Shown here: one piece after another, positions 42,213 to 42,399 of the stretch
Numbering within the stretch: the first letter of the stretch is position 1
Layout of the letters: every line of letters begins with the position of its first letter
Assembly (NCBI RefSeq): GCF_000422905.1
Contig: NZ_AUGY01000075.1
Location: 1 to 42,399, forward strand
Length of the DNA: 42,399 bases
Direction of reading: 5' to 3'
DNA from: Paenibacillus alginolyticus DSM 5050 = NBRC 15375
GTDB taxonomy: Bacteria > Bacillota > Bacilli > Paenibacillales > NBRC-103111
The notes under the pieces: model-generated
The model's database searches: none
What the model saw: the letters and a program-made list of their open reading frames with translations, nothing else
Told to the model about the DNA's origin: nothing
Translations under genes and position numbers: made by a program

Positions 42213-42399
42213 ATGAAGTTTAAACAAACAGACGGACAAAATCAACGCATTGAACGAATTTCTACATCTCATCTTGTTGTGGGTATAGATATCGCCAAAG
42301 AGACTCATGTAGCACAAGCAACTAATTTTCGCGGTATCGTACTTAGTAAGCGACATCTTACATTCTCAAATACAATTGAAGGATTCGAAAAATTAGAAC
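42213..42399 (+). mobile_element. IS110-family transposase, 5' end only
   Basis: The frame runs from an ATG at 42213 (after AAGGAGGCGC) to the window edge without a stop. It begins MKFKQTDGQNQ and contains LVVGIDIAKETHVAQA, the N-terminal RuvC-like DEDD motif of IS110-family transposases, with the first catalytic Asp at residue 26. The element's left end is somewhere in 42049-42146. The rest lies outside the window, so integrity cannot be judged. Confidence 0.88.

Overview
The window looks like a chromosomal segment of a spore-forming, plant-polysaccharide-degrading member of Paenibacillaceae, most likely Paenibacillus or a close relative. The grounds are protein content: two LplB/YtcP-type sugar permease pairs with large lipoprotein binding proteins, a YesM/YesN-type two-component pair, a FIMAH-domain secreted glycosidase, YjcZ-type sporulation microproteins, a collagen-like spore-surface protein, strong GGAGG ribosome binding sites and a textbook CcpA cre site. 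No rRNA, tRNA or CRISPR array was seen.

Layout. (1) 1-4221: a possible gene end, then a minus-strand molybdenum hydroxylase operon (molybdopterin, FAD and 2Fe-2S subunits) whose last gene is a His-rich YmaF-family protein joined by an ATGA overlap. (2) 4394-7199: a FUSC-type membrane protein diverging from a sporulation-kinase-like histidine kinase split by one in-frame TGA. (3) 7484-13767: sugar uptake system 1 (two permeases, binding lipoprotein, YesM-like kinase, YesN-like regulator). (4) 13.8-16.1 kb: a spore-type island with two near-identical YjcZ microproteins and two proteins sharing a small conserved domain of unknown function. (5) 16.1-17.6 kb: an ArsR/DoxX/SRPBCC operon with an operator-like palindrome over its -35 box. 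(6) 17.8-18.9 kb: a stand-alone Ada-type metal-binding protein diverging from a 2OG-Fe(II) oxygenase. (7) 19.0-24.2 kb: an A+T-richer, scrambled region with two differently deleted copies of a phospholipase-D-like gene flanking a collagen-like gene, a broken YheC/YheD ATP-grasp gene and a DUF3231 gene. (8) 24.4-42.0 kb: a carbohydrate-utilisation locus: uptake system 2, a membrane AraC regulator, an oligogalacturonate-lyase-like propeller, a 1492-residue secreted glycosidase behind a cre site, a GH43/32-like propeller, a polysaccharide deacetylase, an FAD oxidoreductase, a LacI regulator and a sensor protein lacking its kinase half. (9) 42.1 kb to the end: the left part of an IS110-family element.

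How it fits together. Regions 3 and 8 both encode solute capture, import and local sensing of an oligosaccharide. Region 8 adds the enzymes: the secreted multidomain glycosidase would attack the polymer outside, LplABC-type import would bring in oligomers, and intracellular enzymes would trim them under CcpA, AraC and LacI control. The substrate cannot be fixed from sequence; the lyase-like protein hints at uronate-containing (pectin-like) material. Regions 4 and 7 look like fast-evolving spore-surface cargo with visible gene decay. Several gene starts below were moved inward to the first start codon with a proper ribosome binding site.
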